Source: Poritiphilus flavus
Lineage (GTDB): Bacteria; Bacteroidota; Bacteroidia; Flavobacteriales; Flavobacteriaceae
Direction: 5' to 3'
Assembly: GCF_009901585.1 (NCBI RefSeq)
Contig: NZ_WXYO01000002.1
Location: forward strand, 1 to 64,000
DNA length: 64,000 nucleotides
Of this stretch, positions 47,055 through 56,838 are shown piece after piece. A program made the translations under genes and the position numbers. Below the pieces are notes generated by a model. It was not told where the DNA came from, made no database searches, and was given only the letters and a program-made list of their open reading frames with translations. Position 1 is the stretch's first letter. Each line of letters begins with the position of its first letter.

Positions 47055-47098
47055 GTAACACGGGTTACGCTCTAATCCTTTGGTGTAGAGTATCTTTA
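47055..47098 (+). promoter_or_regulatory. Operator and promoter of the SQR gene
   Basis: GTAAC-ACGG-GTTAC (47055-47068), with TATCTTTA (47091-47098) beginning 29.5 bp from its centre. Both the palindrome and its spacing match the site before the persulfide dioxygenase gene, so one regulator probably controls both. Confidence 0.65.
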
Positions 47099-47121
47099 GT
47101 AATAACCAAAGAATAAACAGT

Positions 47122-48384
47122 ATGCAACGACATTTTCAAATTCTGGTCATTGGCGGAGGTACAGGTGGAATTATGGTTGCCTCTCAGCTTAAGAGAAAGA
47201 ATAAAAAGCTTCAGATAGGACTGATTGAGCCCGCGGATACACATTATTATCAGCCGGCCTGGACCTTGGTCGGAGCGGGGACCTATGATTTCAACAAAAC
47301 TGCCAGACCAATGGCAGATATCATACCCTCTGGGGTAGAGTGGATCCGTGATAAGGCAGCTTCACTGGATCCGGATCACAATTCTGTGGTTTTGGCTTCC
47401 GGGGATGTTTTGGGATATGATTATTTAGTGGTTGCGCCGGGTCTGGTAATCGATTTATCATTGATAGAAGGACTTGAGGAAGCCATAGATATGGGCGTGG
47501 TTTGCAGCAACTATATCGACCCTGAACACACCTGGGAAACCATCAGGAATTTTAAGGGAGGCAATGCGGTATTTACGCAGCCAACCACCGTAATCAAATG
47601 CGGTGGCGCACCTCAAAAAACCGCTTATCTCGCCGCGGATTATTTTCGTAAACAGGGAATTTTAGACAAGACTAAGGTCATTTTTGCAACACCCGGAACG
47701 GTTATTTTTGGAATAGATCAGATCCGAAAAACCCTGACAAGGGTCATTGATCGCTACGGCATGCATTTTAAACCTTTTTATGCTCCATATAAAATAGATC
47801 CTCACCGAAAAGTAGTTTACTTTAAGTATACCGCACCTGAGGAAAAGAAACAGCTTATCAAAGAAGACAATGTTCTGGGTGAGAAAATGACTGGTGATTC
47901 AGTGGTAGAAGTCCCATTTGACATGCTACATCTGGCCCCTCCGCAGGCACCACCAGGGTTCGTGAAGGATTCTAAACTTTCAAACGATGCCGGATGGCTG
48001 GATGTAGATCATCATTCCCTTCAGCACAAGCGCTATGCCAATATTTTTGGAATAGGGGATGTAGCTGCCTTACCAACCGCCAAAACAGGTGCGGCAATCC
48101 GGAAACAGGCTCCAGTGGTCGTGGAAAATATCCTAAAACTTATAGCAGGGACAGAAGCTACAAACAACTCTTATAATGGTTATTCTTCTTGTCCGCTGGT
48201 AACGGCTTATGGCAAAATGGTCCTGGCGGAATTCGACTATCAGAATAACTTTACCCCAGACCCCAAATTAAAGCGCATGCTGGTATTCAATAGCGCAAAG
48301 GAACACTGGCGACTTTGGATGCTTAAAAAGTATGCCTTGCCCTATCTGTATTGGAATAAGATGATGAAAGGGAAAAGTGTCTAA
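47122..48384 (+). CDS. sqr: Sulfide:quinone oxidoreductase (human SQOR-like type)
   Basis: 420 residues. The FAD-binding motif VIGGGTGGIMVASQ starts near residue 7. The two redox cysteines sit in IKCGGAPQKTAYLAADYF near 160 and YSSCPLVTAYGK near 355, as in the eukaryotic-like SQR class. The enzyme oxidises sulfide, passes electrons to (mena)quinone at the membrane and hands the sulfane sulfur to an acceptor, here likely the CstB-like partner upstream. It probably serves sulfide detoxification or energy gain. Confidence 0.9.
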   Translation: MQRHFQILVIGGGTGGIMVASQLKRKNKKLQIGLIEPADTHYYQPAWTLVGAGTYDFNKTARPMADIIPSGVEWIRDKAASLDPDHNSVVLASGDVLGYDYLVVAPGLVIDLSLIEGLEEAIDMGVVCSNYIDPEHTWETIRNFKGGNAVFTQPTTVIKCGGAPQKTAYLAADYFRKQGILDKTKVIFATPGTVIFGIDQIRKTLTRVIDRYGMHFKPFYAPYKIDPHRKVVYFKYTAPEEKKQLIKEDNVLGEKMTGDSVVEVPFDMLHLAPPQAPPGFVKDSKLSNDAGWLDVDHHSLQHKRYANIFGIGDVAALPTAKTGAAIRKQAPVVVENILKLIAGTEATNNSYNGYSSCPLVTAYGKMVLAEFDYQNNFTPDPKLKRMLVFNSAKEHWRLWMLKKYALPYLYWNKMMKGKSV

Positions 48385-48435
48385 GTAGCATTGACAATTC
48401 CGGAAGCGTTTTTCTAAGGTACGAACTGGAGTTCC

Positions 48436-48957
48436 TTAATGGCTTATCCTAAAAATATGTACAGGGTTGTTCTTGTAGACCGTGGTTTTGTCTAGCTGCA
48501 TGCCGTTGGCGACAGCTACTTTTTGGGACGGGATATTGTCTACGTGAATAATAGAGATGAGGCTATTGGAAAATCCCTTTTCAAAGGCGAAATCTCTGCA
48601 CTTTCTAGCCGCTTCGGTAGCATAACCCCGGCCCCGGAAAGCCGGTAGCAGGGAGTAGCCTATCTCCAGCTCTTCTATATCGTCCACGTTCTGTACCAAA
48701 AGCCCGCAGATCCCTATGAGCTCAGAACTGTCTTTTGCGATAAGCGCATTCATTCCACCCAGCCCTTTTTCATAGCGCTCAAAAACCCTTTCAAACTGTT
48801 CCTGGCAGGCCACCCTGGGATCTTCAGCCAGGCCTTCCCAGAACTCGGTGCTTGCAGGATCGTGATAAAATGGCAACCAGGAATCGAAATCTTCGGGGCT
48901 CAGCTTCCTGAACCACATGCGTTGGCTCTGCTCGCCTTCTAATAAAAACCGTGTCAT
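48436..48957 (-). CDS. GNAT-family N-acetyltransferase (RimJ/RimL-like)
   Basis: 173 residues. The acetyl-CoA-binding core is seen in IGYSLLPAFRGRGYATEAAR near 95-115 (RxxGxA type), preceded by the ELIGICGLLVQ strand and followed by SLISIIHVDNIPSQKVAVAN. This matches Acetyltransf_3 proteins that acetylate protein N-termini or small molecules. It overlaps the hydrolase gene by 4 bp and is its downstream partner. The substrate is unknown. Confidence 0.87.
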   Translation of the reverse strand: MTRFLLEGEQSQRMWFRKLSPEDFDSWLPFYHDPASTEFWEGLAEDPRVACQEQFERVFERYEKGLGGMNALIAKDSSELIGICGLLVQNVDDIEELEIGYSLLPAFRGRGYATEAARKCRDFAFEKGFSNSLISIIHVDNIPSQKVAVANGMQLDKTTVYKNNPVHIFRISH

Positions 48958-49820
48958 AGATCAGAAGTTTTACGAATCCATCGATCGGTCAGGTCCCATA
49001 ATTCCTCTTTGAACCTTTCCCTGAAAAAACCGAAATGCCTTAGTTTACCCAGTGCGGATCTATGCGGTTGATAGTGCAACCTTTCCGTATTTGAAGAGGT
49101 GAACTGGGCGGTTAACCAATCCACTGCCTTTTGCGGCGCGTATTCGTCCCTAGGGAAACTCAGTGACAGTACAGGAGCTTCTATCCGATCAAAAAAGTAA
49201 CTATTCTTATCGTAAAAATGCATCATATAACGTGCCCGCTTCCCCCATCGTTTCCATTCATAGGCCATTTCTTTCGGCAGGTTCTCAAACAGGCCCAGTT
49301 TTTTGGCCGGGAAGTAACCGTAAATGGGGGTCAAAAACGGAATCATGGCATACCAGAATAGGATCATCTTAGGCTGGTGTATACCTTCAAAGTACCTCCA
49401 ATAACCACTTTGAGAGGCAACCATGACAATTTTATCGATTTCCCGATACTGCGGATTAAATCCGACTATCTGTCCACCAACACTGTGGGTAAGCAGCACG
49501 AGCTCGTATTCGGGATGTTTTTCTCTGGCAAAGGCAACCATCGCGGCCTGATCATTAAATCCCCAGTTTTTTAGGTCGAATTTATTTTCTTTTAACTGGT
49601 CTATCTTTCCTCCGGATTTGCCAATACCCCAATAGTCGAAGGTGTAGACCACATAACCCAGTGTTGAAAAATATCGGGCAAACTTATGGTAGTATCCCTG
49701 AAGCACTCCAGTTGCCGATGAAATGATCATCGTCTTTTGGTTTGAACGCTCCGGAACGAACTCCGTAGCCGCTAGGATATGACCTTGGGTTGTGGGGATA
49801 CCCAATTCCCGGGTTTGCAT
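48954..49820 (-). CDS. Alpha/beta hydrolase (serine hydrolase)
   Basis: 288 residues, no export signal. The nucleophile elbow reads LLTHSVGGQIVGF near residue 112 and the oxyanion region GVLQGYYHKFARYFSTLGYV near 35. The catalytic Asp is probably in SFPRDEYAPQKA and the His in LRHFGFF near 260. A lipase/esterase role is likely, with unknown substrate. It is followed, with a 4-bp overlap, by the GNAT gene; the DUF192 gene precedes it at a 10-bp gap, so these genes form one unit. Confidence 0.85.
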   Translation of the reverse strand: MQTRELGIPTTQGHILAATEFVPERSNQKTMIISSATGVLQGYYHKFARYFSTLGYVVYTFDYWGIGKSGGKIDQLKENKFDLKNWGFNDQAAMVAFAREKHPEYELVLLTHSVGGQIVGFNPQYREIDKIVMVASQSGYWRYFEGIHQPKMILFWYAMIPFLTPIYGYFPAKKLGLFENLPKEMAYEWKRWGKRARYMMHFYDKNSYFFDRIEAPVLSLSFPRDEYAPQKAVDWLTAQFTSSNTERLHYQPHRSALGKLRHFGFFRERFKEELWDLTDRWIRKTSDL

Positions 49821-49830
49821 GGTGCTGGGG

Positions 49831-50325
49831 TTATAGTTTCTGATAGCTTATGCTGTCCGTTACCTTTAGGTTGAACTTTTGTACCAGGCCGGCGTTTATT
49901 TCCAGTACATATTGCACCGGGACTTTGGAAGGTAGGCCGGTTTCATCCATGGGTTTAGCATTCTCCTGGAAACTGACGATCTTGAGATCCTCATCAATAA
50001 AGATCAGGTCTAAGGGGATATTGGTATTTTTCATGTAGAAAGAATGCATGGCTACATCAGGAAACACGAACAGCATGCCATGGTTAGGTTCAAGGACCTC
50101 GCGATACATCAGTCCGGTTTGGGTTTCGTAATCGGATTCGGCAATTTCAATATCAAACCGGGTAATCAGTGAGTCTGTGGCTGTGTCGAAGATCTGTAGT
50201 TCCCCCTCTTTGGTAAAGGTGATGGGTTCCGTTTCTACTACATTTTTGGCCTTGTCCTTACAGGCTGCGAAAGCCAGCAATAAGGCCAAACCCCAAAAAA
50301 CCATTAATCTTTTCGAACCCTTCAT
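49831..50325 (-). CDS. DUF192 lipoprotein
   Basis: 164 residues with lipoprotein signal MKGSKRLMVFWGLALLLAFAAC (split motif: hydrophobic core then AAC). The DUF192 domain (about 55-160) has GLMYREVLEPNHGMLFVFP and MKNTNIPLDLIFIDED followed by VQYVLEINAGLV. DUF192 proteins are often exported and of unknown function. It is anchored to a membrane on the periplasmic side. It sits 10 bp from the hydrolase gene and 26 bp after lgt in the same direction, so the operon may start at lgt. Confidence 0.88.
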   Translation of the reverse strand: MKGSKRLMVFWGLALLLAFAACKDKAKNVVETEPITFTKEGELQIFDTATDSLITRFDIEIAESDYETQTGLMYREVLEPNHGMLFVFPDVAMHSFYMKNTNIPLDLIFIDEDLKIVSFQENAKPMDETGLPSKVPVQYVLEINAGLVQKFNLKVTDSISYQKL

Positions 50326-50351
50326 ACTGCTCTTGTTTTTAGGACAAAGCC

Positions 50352-51320
50352 CTAAGCCTTAGCCGCCTTCTTGTATCCTTTAAACATAAAATAAAATCCA
50401 ACCAGAATAAATGGAATACTTAACCACTGGCCTGTTGATAATAACCCCAAAGATTCTTCAAAACCGCCCTGGCTCTTTTTTACGAACTCCACAAAAAATC
50501 GGATAGTCCAAAGCAGGACCAGGAAAGTACCGAATAGGAAGCCTGGCTGGTCTTTCTTGTCTGTTTTCCAATACAGGTAATACAGCAGGGCAAAAACAAA
50601 GATATAGCAAACTCCTTCGTATAACTGAGCGGGATGCCTAAAGGGTATAACTTCCAGGTACTGGGCAAATTTCGGGTTATTTTCCAGGGCTTTATAAGCC
50701 GCATTGGCCGTTTCCTCCCCCGTTATTCTAACGGCTTCTGAGGCTGGCATATCGTCGGAATCTCTCACGAAGCGGGTAGCAAAGGCAAAAGTTTCATCAA
50801 CCTTCTTCCCGTTGATCTCGGAATTGAAGAAGTTACCAAGCCTTACAAAAAAGGCTCCACTGGCCACAGGAATGACCACCCTGTCCAATATCCAAAGCAT
50901 TTTGAGATCTTTATACTTCCTGGTGAGCAGGTACATTCCAATAATGATCCCTATGGCCGCCCCATGGCTGGCCAGACCTGTAAACCCGGTAAACTCATAA
51001 CCATCTATGATCCCGAAAAGCGAACCGCTCGCCCGCTCCCGAATGGGCAGAAGAATTTCCAGCAGGTGATCCTTATAATACGGCCAGTCGTAAAAGAAAA
51101 CATGTCCTAAACGAGCTCCAAGCATTGTGGCCAAAAGGGTGTACACGAAAAGCGCATCGAGCTGCTGCATCGACTTTTTCTCGTTCATAAAAATGCGTTT
51201 CGTCAGAAACCAACCTACTGCAAAAGCTACTATCCACAAAAGATTGTAGTACTTGATCTGAATAAATCCAATTTGGAAAAGGGTCTCATTCGGATTCCAC
51301 GTAAAGCCAAGGAAATACAT
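50352..51320 (-). CDS. lgt: Prolipoprotein diacylglyceryl transferase
   Basis: 322 residues with seven or more hydrophobic spans. It transfers diacylglycerol from phosphatidylglycerol to the Cys of prolipoproteins in the inner membrane. Motifs present are GLASHGAAIGIIIGMYL near 120, RLGNFFNSEINGK near 160 and RHPAQLYE near 230. A variable periplasmic insertion occurs near 170-220 (VDETFAFATRFVRDSDDM). It opens a unit that also holds DUF192, hydrolase and GNAT genes. Its promoter lies at the end of repeat mosaic C. Confidence 0.93.
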   Translation of the reverse strand: MYFLGFTWNPNETLFQIGFIQIKYYNLLWIVAFAVGWFLTKRIFMNEKKSMQQLDALFVYTLLATMLGARLGHVFFYDWPYYKDHLLEILLPIRERASGSLFGIIDGYEFTGFTGLASHGAAIGIIIGMYLLTRKYKDLKMLWILDRVVIPVASGAFFVRLGNFFNSEINGKKVDETFAFATRFVRDSDDMPASEAVRITGEETANAAYKALENNPKFAQYLEVIPFRHPAQLYEGVCYIFVFALLYYLYWKTDKKDQPGFLFGTFLVLLWTIRFFVEFVKKSQGGFEESLGLLSTGQWLSIPFILVGFYFMFKGYKKAAKA

Positions 51321-51831
51321 AGAAATATTTTTGAGGCGCTAAGATAAGAAAATTGAACTTGCTTGATAGGGTGGTGAAACGGTGAAATTGTAAAACTGTG
51401 AAATTGTAAAATTGAGGATTTGAAAATGAGGAATTGGATTATTGGATGGTTAGATTGTTGGATTGTTTAGATGGTTGGATAGTTAGACGGTTGGATTGTT
51501 GGACGGTTAGATCGTTGGACGGTTAGATAGTTAGATGGCTGGACGGAGGATTGTTGTCGAATTATGAAGTTTAAGTTCAAGTCTAAGTTTAAGTCCAATT
51601 AAAGGGTTTTGAGTTATGGATGTTGGATTATTGGATGTTTGGACTATTGGATGGTTAGACGGTTAGACTGGAGCGTTTTTGTTGAATTATGAAGTTTAAG
51701 TTCAAGTCTAAGTTTAAGTTCAATTAATGGGTTTTGAGTTATAAGTGTTGAATTTTAAATTTAAAGACTGCTTACTGATTACTGCTTACTGATTACTGAT
51801 TACTGTTTACTGTTTACTGCCTACTGAAACC

Positions 51832-51894
51832 GGGGTTCCTAACCCCACCCCGAAACTAAGTTAGTGGTTTGCACTGCATTTTTATAACAGGAAG
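51832..51894 (-). repeat. Core element copy 5
   Basis: Minus-strand copy with GCAGTGC and TAACTTAG blocks, ending in GGGGTT-AGG-AACCCC (51846 down to 51832). Confidence 0.8.
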
Positions 51895-52076
51895 ATCAAC
51901 ATATGGCTATGCTTTCATTTGAAATCCAAGCTCAAGTACAAGTTTAAGTGTAAGTGAAAATTTTTGAAATGTAAGTGTTGAATTATGAATGTGGAAAACT
52001 GCCAACCGCCAACTGCCCACTGATTTTATCCTCCGAAGCTTTAGCGAAGGAGGACTGTTCACTGCCCTCTAAAACC

Positions 52077-52139
52077 GGGGTTCCTAACCCCACCCCGCAA
52101 TTAAATTAGTGGTTTGCACTGCATTCTAAAAGCAGAAAA
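52077..52139 (-). repeat. Core element copy 6
   Basis: Minus-strand copy, ending in GGGGTT-AGG-AACCCC (52091 down to 52077). The middle block has diverged (TAATTTAATTGC), while the stem is unchanged. Confidence 0.8.
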
Positions 52140-52315
52140 GATGTGGATTAAGTTTAAGTACAAGTTTAAGATAAAGTTTAATTGAGAGATTCTGAGTTTT
52201 AGGTGTTTGATTTTAAATCCGAAAGTAATGTTCACTGCTTACTGATTACTGTTCACTGCCTACTGATTACTATCAACCAACAACCAACAACCAACAACCA
52301 TCAACTACCAACCCC

Positions 52316-52537
52316 TCAAGGTACCGGATCATAACCGGAACCTCCCCAGGGATGACAGCTGAAAATTCGCTTTAACGCCAGCCAACCTCCCTTAAAAAGT
52401 CCGTGTTTCTGGAGTGCCTCTACGGTGTATTGGGAACAGGTTGGGGTATAGCGACAACTAGCCGGTGTAAGTGGTGAAATAAGGTTCTGATAGACCCTTA
52501 CCAGGAAAATGAAAGGGGCGATCAGCAGTTTTTTCAT
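52316..52537 (-). CDS. yidD: Membrane protein insertion efficiency factor YidD
   Basis: 73 residues, the normal family size. [20 protein letters not shown] and [16 protein letters not shown], with the three conserved cysteines, then [24 protein letters not shown], are diagnostic. It assists YidC in inserting membrane proteins. It lies 46 bp after cysS in the same direction. The stop codon is followed at once by repeat mosaic C. Confidence 0.95.
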   Translation of the reverse strand: MKKLLIAPFIFLVRVYQNLISPLTPASCRYTPTCSQYTVEALQKHGLFKGGWLALKRIFSCHPWGGSGYDPVP

Positions 52538-52583
52538 AATTGAGAATTATATCCTATTGGGTCTGGAAGTGTTTACCTATTTC

Positions 52584-54077
52584 CTAAAGCACTGTAAAAC
52601 TTGTTCCTTCCTTGCCGTCTTTTAACTGAATCCCGATTTCGGCAAGTTGGTCCCGGATCTTGTCCGAGGTTTCAAAATCCCTGTTGCTTCTTGCTTCGTT
52701 TCTTAGTTGTATGAGCAACTGGACCACGTCCGCAAGTTTATCCATACCTGAGCTGCCGTTGTTCTTTTTCTCAAGTCCAAGGACATCAAATACAAAAACA
52801 TGCATCAGTTGTTGTAACAAGGCCCTGTCTTCTTCCGAAATAGAACGTTTACCTTCCTTTAAAAGATTGATCTGCTTTACGGCCTCAAACAGATGTGCGA
52901 TCAGTACCGGAGTATTAAAATCGTCATTCATGGCATCGTAACATTTCTGTCGCCATGCGGTGACCTCAAAATCCGCTTCGGCCTGCTGCGATGTACTTCC
53001 CTTCAATTTTTCAAGAGTTTCTATGGCCTCCATTAAGCGGATAAATCCTTTTTCGGAAGCCAGCAGGGCCTCATCGCTGAGATCAAGAATACTCGTATAA
53101 TGAGCCTGCATCATAAAGAAGCGAACTACCGAAGGTGAAAATGCTTTACTGAGAATGCTGTTCTCACCGGTAAATATTTCGTTTGGCAGAATATTATTTC
53201 CTGTGGATTTCGCCATTTTCCTGCCATTCAGGGTGAGCATATTGGCATGCAACCAATACTTTACGGGGGCATGGCCGTTACTTGCCTCAGCCTGTGCAAT
53301 CTCGCATTCGTGGTGCGGGAATTTCAAATCCATCCCACCTCCGTGAATATCAAAAGTTTCCCCAAGGTATTTGGTGCTCATGGCAGTACATTCCAAATGC
53401 CATCCTGGAAACCCGTCACCCCAGGGAGAAGGCCAACGCATAATGTGTTGTGGTTCCGCTTTTTTCCAAAGAGCAAAATCCTGTGGATTCCGCTTTTCGT
53501 CCTGGGCGGTAAGCTCCCGGGTATTGGCTATCATATCCTCCAACTTCCGACCGCTGAGTTTCCCGTATTCATAGGTCGTATTGAATTTTTGAACATCAAA
53601 GTAAACGGAACCATTGGTTTCATAGGCAAAACCCTTTTCCAGGATATCTTTTATGATCTCTATTTGCTCAATGATATGCCCGGTTGCTGTTGGTTCTATA
53701 CTTGGGGGTAAGAAATTGAACTTTTGCAGGATCTCATGGAAATCCACCGTGTAACGTTGTACCACTTCCATGGGCTCAATCTGCTCCAGCCGTGCTTTTT
53801 TGGCAATTTTGTCCTCACCTTCACCAGCATCGTCTTCCAGGTGGCCGGCATCAGTAATGTTACGCACATATCTCACCTTATAACCCAAATGCCTTAAATA
53901 CCGGAAGATCATATCAAAAGACATGAATGTCCGGCAATTCCCCAGATGCACATTACTGTAAACCGTTGGGCCGCAAACATACATGCCAACGTGGCCCTCA
54001 TTGATCGGCTCAAAGAGTTCTTTAGTTCCGGAAAGTGAATTGTATACTTTAAGCGGTTGACTTTTGTATAACTGCAT
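52584..54077 (-). CDS. cysS: Cysteinyl-tRNA synthetase
   Basis: 497 residues, class I synthetase. Zinc ligands are Cys in [10 protein letters not shown] near 31, Cys in [10 protein letters not shown] near 230, and His/Glu in [10 protein letters not shown] near 255. The HIGH motif reads HLGN, and KMSKS reads RKMAKSTGN near 287. It charges tRNA-Cys. The length is close to the ~460-500 of the family. It is followed by yidD and preceded by folE with a 15-bp gap, so folE-cysS-yidD probably form one operon. Confidence 0.95.
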   Translation of the reverse strand: MQLYKSQPLKVYNSLSGTKELFEPINEGHVGMYVCGPTVYSNVHLGNCRTFMSFDMIFRYLRHLGYKVRYVRNITDAGHLEDDAGEGEDKIAKKARLEQIEPMEVVQRYTVDFHEILQKFNFLPPSIEPTATGHIIEQIEIIKDILEKGFAYETNGSVYFDVQKFNTTYEYGKLSGRKLEDMIANTRELTAQDEKRNPQDFALWKKAEPQHIMRWPSPWGDGFPGWHLECTAMSTKYLGETFDIHGGGMDLKFPHHECEIAQAEASNGHAPVKYWLHANMLTLNGRKMAKSTGNNILPNEIFTGENSILSKAFSPSVVRFFMMQAHYTSILDLSDEALLASEKGFIRLMEAIETLEKLKGSTSQQAEADFEVTAWRQKCYDAMNDDFNTPVLIAHLFEAVKQINLLKEGKRSISEEDRALLQQLMHVFVFDVLGLEKKNNGSSGMDKLADVVQLLIQLRNEARSNRDFETSDKIRDQLAEIGIQLKDGKEGTSFTVL

Positions 54078-54092
54078 CAGAAATTAAGAAGG

Positions 54093-54773
54093 TTAAAAAT
54101 TAGTGTCAAGGTTGATGTAATCCAAAAACTCCCTTCTCACAGCTTCCTCCTTAAACTTCCCTCCATATTCCGCAGTTACCGTACTGCTTTCGATATCGCG
54201 TATCCCCCTGGAGTTTACACAAAGGTGCTTGGCATCAATAACGCAAGCAACATCCTGAGTACCCAGTACTCTTTGCAGTTCACGGACGATTTGAATGTTC
54301 ATCCGCTCCTGAACCTGAGGCCTTTTGGCGAAATAATCAACGATTCGGTTCATTTTAGACAGTCCAACCACCGTGCCGTTGGAGATATAGGCTATATGTG
54401 CTTTCCCAACAATGGGTAGCAGATGGTGTTCGCAGGTAGAATAGACGATGATATTCTTTTCAACCAGCATTTCGCCGTATTTGTATTTGTTCTTGAAAGT
54501 GGATGATTTGGGCTTTCGCTTAGGGCTCAATCCACCAAAAATTTCCTCCACATACATTTTTGCGACGCGATTCGGGGTTCCCTTCAGGCTATCATCCTCC
54601 AGATCCAGGCCAAGCGTAAGCATGATCTCCCTGATATTCTCCCGTATCCGTTCTATTTTTTCCTCATCACTTAATACGAAGGCGTCTTCCCTGATCGGGG
54701 TTTCCTCAGAAGAAGAAACATGGTCATTTCCCATGGCTTCAAAACGCTCTTCCAGCGTGCTGTCAAATTTCAT
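54093..54773 (-). CDS. folE: GTP cyclohydrolase I
   Basis: 226 residues. It converts GTP to dihydroneopterin triphosphate, the first step of folate synthesis. Zinc ligands are Cys and His in STCEHHLLPIVGKAHIAYI near 110 and Cys in AKHLCVNSRGI near 181. The substrate-binding VGLSKMNRIVDYFAKRPQVQ stretch follows the zinc site. An acidic N-terminal extension of ~35 residues precedes the domain. It is probably first in the folE-cysS-yidD operon. Confidence 0.95.
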   Translation of the reverse strand: MKFDSTLEERFEAMGNDHVSSSEETPIREDAFVLSDEEKIERIRENIREIMLTLGLDLEDDSLKGTPNRVAKMYVEEIFGGLSPKRKPKSSTFKNKYKYGEMLVEKNIIVYSTCEHHLLPIVGKAHIAYISNGTVVGLSKMNRIVDYFAKRPQVQERMNIQIVRELQRVLGTQDVACVIDAKHLCVNSRGIRDIESSTVTAEYGGKFKEEAVRREFLDYINLDTNF

Positions 54774-54909
54774 CTAAATCAAAGTTTAACGAAAAGCAAA
54801 GATATACATTATATGCCACTTTATAGCTTGTTTGGGCCTATACACAACATAAATTAGTGTTAACAAAGCCCACTTTTTATTTTAGTATCATCCAAATCTA
54901 CAGCTACTT

Positions 54910-56712
54910 ATGAAGTATTGGAGCCTCGTTTTGGCGGTTGTTGCATTTTTTGGAAGTCATTGCCTTTCTGCTCAAATATCAGTGGATTGTGGCAATGCTG
55001 TACCCATTTGCAGCAATACTCCCGTTAATGGGGGTACTCAGGGCTATGGCATTGATGATTTTAACGGGGCTTTATCCAGTGGTTGCCTGGAGCAAACGGT
55101 TACGGGCGCCATTGAATCCAATTCCGCATGGTACCGCTTTAGAACAGGGGCTTCCGGACAATTAGGCTTCAATATAGGCTTTGATACTTCAGAAGATTGG
55201 GATTTTGCCCTTTATCGGGCCTCGGATTGCAATAATTTGGGCGATCCGGTACGATGTAACTTTTTTGACAATCAGGATCAGGAGGCTTTTATGGGAGTAG
55301 GGGAAGACCCTTCAGGGAACACCAATTCCTACTTATATGAAGATTGGTTGCAGGTTACCGCAGGTGAGGATTACTACCTCTTTATCAACAATTTCAGCAA
55401 TAGCAATTCCGGTTTTTCCATTCAGTTTTCAGGACAGATATTCGAAACGAACCCCCACGACGCTTTAGATTGCTCTATCATCAACAACCTTCTGGGGCCA
55501 CCATTGGCCGCTTGCGACAGTGAAACGGTAATACTGGATGCCACTACCACCGGAGCTATAAGTTATTCCTGGTACAATGACTTGGGCAGCGGTTATCAAC
55601 TGATCAGCGGGCAGACATCGGCAACGCTTCACGTAACTCAATCTGCCATGTACCGTGTTGAGATTGTGACCTCCGGCGCGAATATTATCAGTGACGTACA
55701 GGTGGCCTTTACCACGGCGCCCATCACTTTTGCACTCAATGATGAGGTGGTATGCTCCGATATTACCAATTTTGACCTAAGCACTAAGGATGCAGAGGCA
55801 TTAGGAACCCAAAGCTCCTCTGAATATGTGGTTTCTTATCATAGCAGCTCGGCAGATGCGACCTCCGGCCTTAATGCCTTAACTGTGGATCACCTTGTAA
55901 ACCCGGGCTCCGAAACTATTTTTGTCAGGACTACATCTTCGGCCAATCCCAATTGCTTTGATGCTTCCACCAGTTTTCAGCTCACAGTGGTAGAGACCCC
56001 TCCAATAGATTTTCAAACAGAGGTGTTCATTTGTGAGGCCAGCAATGGTGTTGCCATCGGCCCGGCCAGTTCCAATCCACATTTCAGCTATTTATGGGAT
56101 ACCGGAGAGACTACCTCCAGTATTTTTGTATCCCAGGCAGGCACCTATTCACTTACTATAACAAATAATCAAGCCGGACTGTCATGTACGACCGATGCGG
56201 ACATTACCCTTGTGGTATCTGAAACCCCACGTATTTCCGAAGTGATCATAGATGATCTTCAGGCGGATAACCGGGTGGAGATACTAACGGATGTCGTCGG
56301 CGAATTCGAGTATAGACTGGATAACGGAGAATACCAACCGTCTAATGTTTTTACCAATGTAGCCCCGGGCATGCATTCAGTGAGTATCAATGACCTCGGA
56401 GGATGCGGTACGGTAACAGAGACCATTACCGTAGTTGGTTTTCCCAAGTTCTTCACGCCAAACGGGGACGGTTCTAATGATGAGTGGAATATTGTGGGTA
56501 TGTCCACCCTCGAAAATCCGGTGGTCCAGGTCTTTGATCGTTATGGAAAGCTGCTAAAGCAGTTTACCGGAGACAGTCCGGGTTGGGATGGTACTTTTTT
56601 AGGACGGCAATTACCGGCAACTGATTATTGGTTTAAACTTACTTATACCGATATGAATGGGCAGGTGGTTGAGGCTAAATATCTTAGCAATCATTTTTCC
56701 CTGAGGCGATAG
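54910..56712 (+). CDS. Secreted protein with T9SS type B sorting domain, first paralog
   Basis: 600 residues with a signal peptide (LVLAVVAFFGSHCLSAQ). An N-terminal Cys-rich domain (VDCGNAVPICSNTPVNGG to about 180) is followed by Ig-like repeats and the gliding-motility type C-terminal domain (about 515-600: KFFTPNGDGSNDEWNIVG, DRYGKLLKQF, WDGTFLGRQLPATDYWFKL). The protein should be exported by the type IX system to the cell surface. Its function is unknown. A related gene follows after 126 bp. Confidence 0.9.
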   Translation: MKYWSLVLAVVAFFGSHCLSAQISVDCGNAVPICSNTPVNGGTQGYGIDDFNGALSSGCLEQTVTGAIESNSAWYRFRTGASGQLGFNIGFDTSEDWDFALYRASDCNNLGDPVRCNFFDNQDQEAFMGVGEDPSGNTNSYLYEDWLQVTAGEDYYLFINNFSNSNSGFSIQFSGQIFETNPHDALDCSIINNLLGPPLAACDSETVILDATTTGAISYSWYNDLGSGYQLISGQTSATLHVTQSAMYRVEIVTSGANIISDVQVAFTTAPITFALNDEVVCSDITNFDLSTKDAEALGTQSSSEYVVSYHSSSADATSGLNALTVDHLVNPGSETIFVRTTSSANPNCFDASTSFQLTVVETPPIDFQTEVFICEASNGVAIGPASSNPHFSYLWDTGETTSSIFVSQAGTYSLTITNNQAGLSCTTDADITLVVSETPRISEVIIDDLQADNRVEILTDVVGEFEYRLDNGEYQPSNVFTNVAPGMHSVSINDLGGCGTVTETITVVGFPKFFTPNGDGSNDEWNIVGMSTLENPVVQVFDRYGKLLKQFTGDSPGWDGTFLGRQLPATDYWFKLTYTDMNGQVVEAKYLSNHFSLRR

Positions 56713-56838
56713 TTTTTCGGTTTTTGAAGCCTGTTTGCGGTTTGACGATTAACCGTAGAAAAAATCGGACGAAATATACTAAATCCGTGAGGTTTGAGTT
56801 ATACTATATGATTATTTGTAACGATAGCCCCACGATCT

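Larger units (their letters stand above)
51350..52312 (-). repeat. Repeat mosaic C
   Basis: Read on the minus strand it starts right after the yidD stop codon with twelve consecutive 7-bp units (TTGTTGG and CAGTRAN types, about 52310 down to 52225). It continues with 6-bp ACTTRA-like text, a core element, a TCCTCC/GGAGGA hairpin (52029-52054), further core, heptamer and hexamer runs, two octamer runs (about 51600-51665 and 51455-51545), and an AATTTCAC octamer run (about 51365-51420). The block order and direction mirror mosaics A and B. No gene is seen in this ~990-bp gap. Confidence 0.85.

Noticed and set aside
46925-47116. 63-residue frame between the sulfide genes
   Set aside because: It overlaps the end of the upstream gene and the operator/promoter region of SQR and has no recognisable features.
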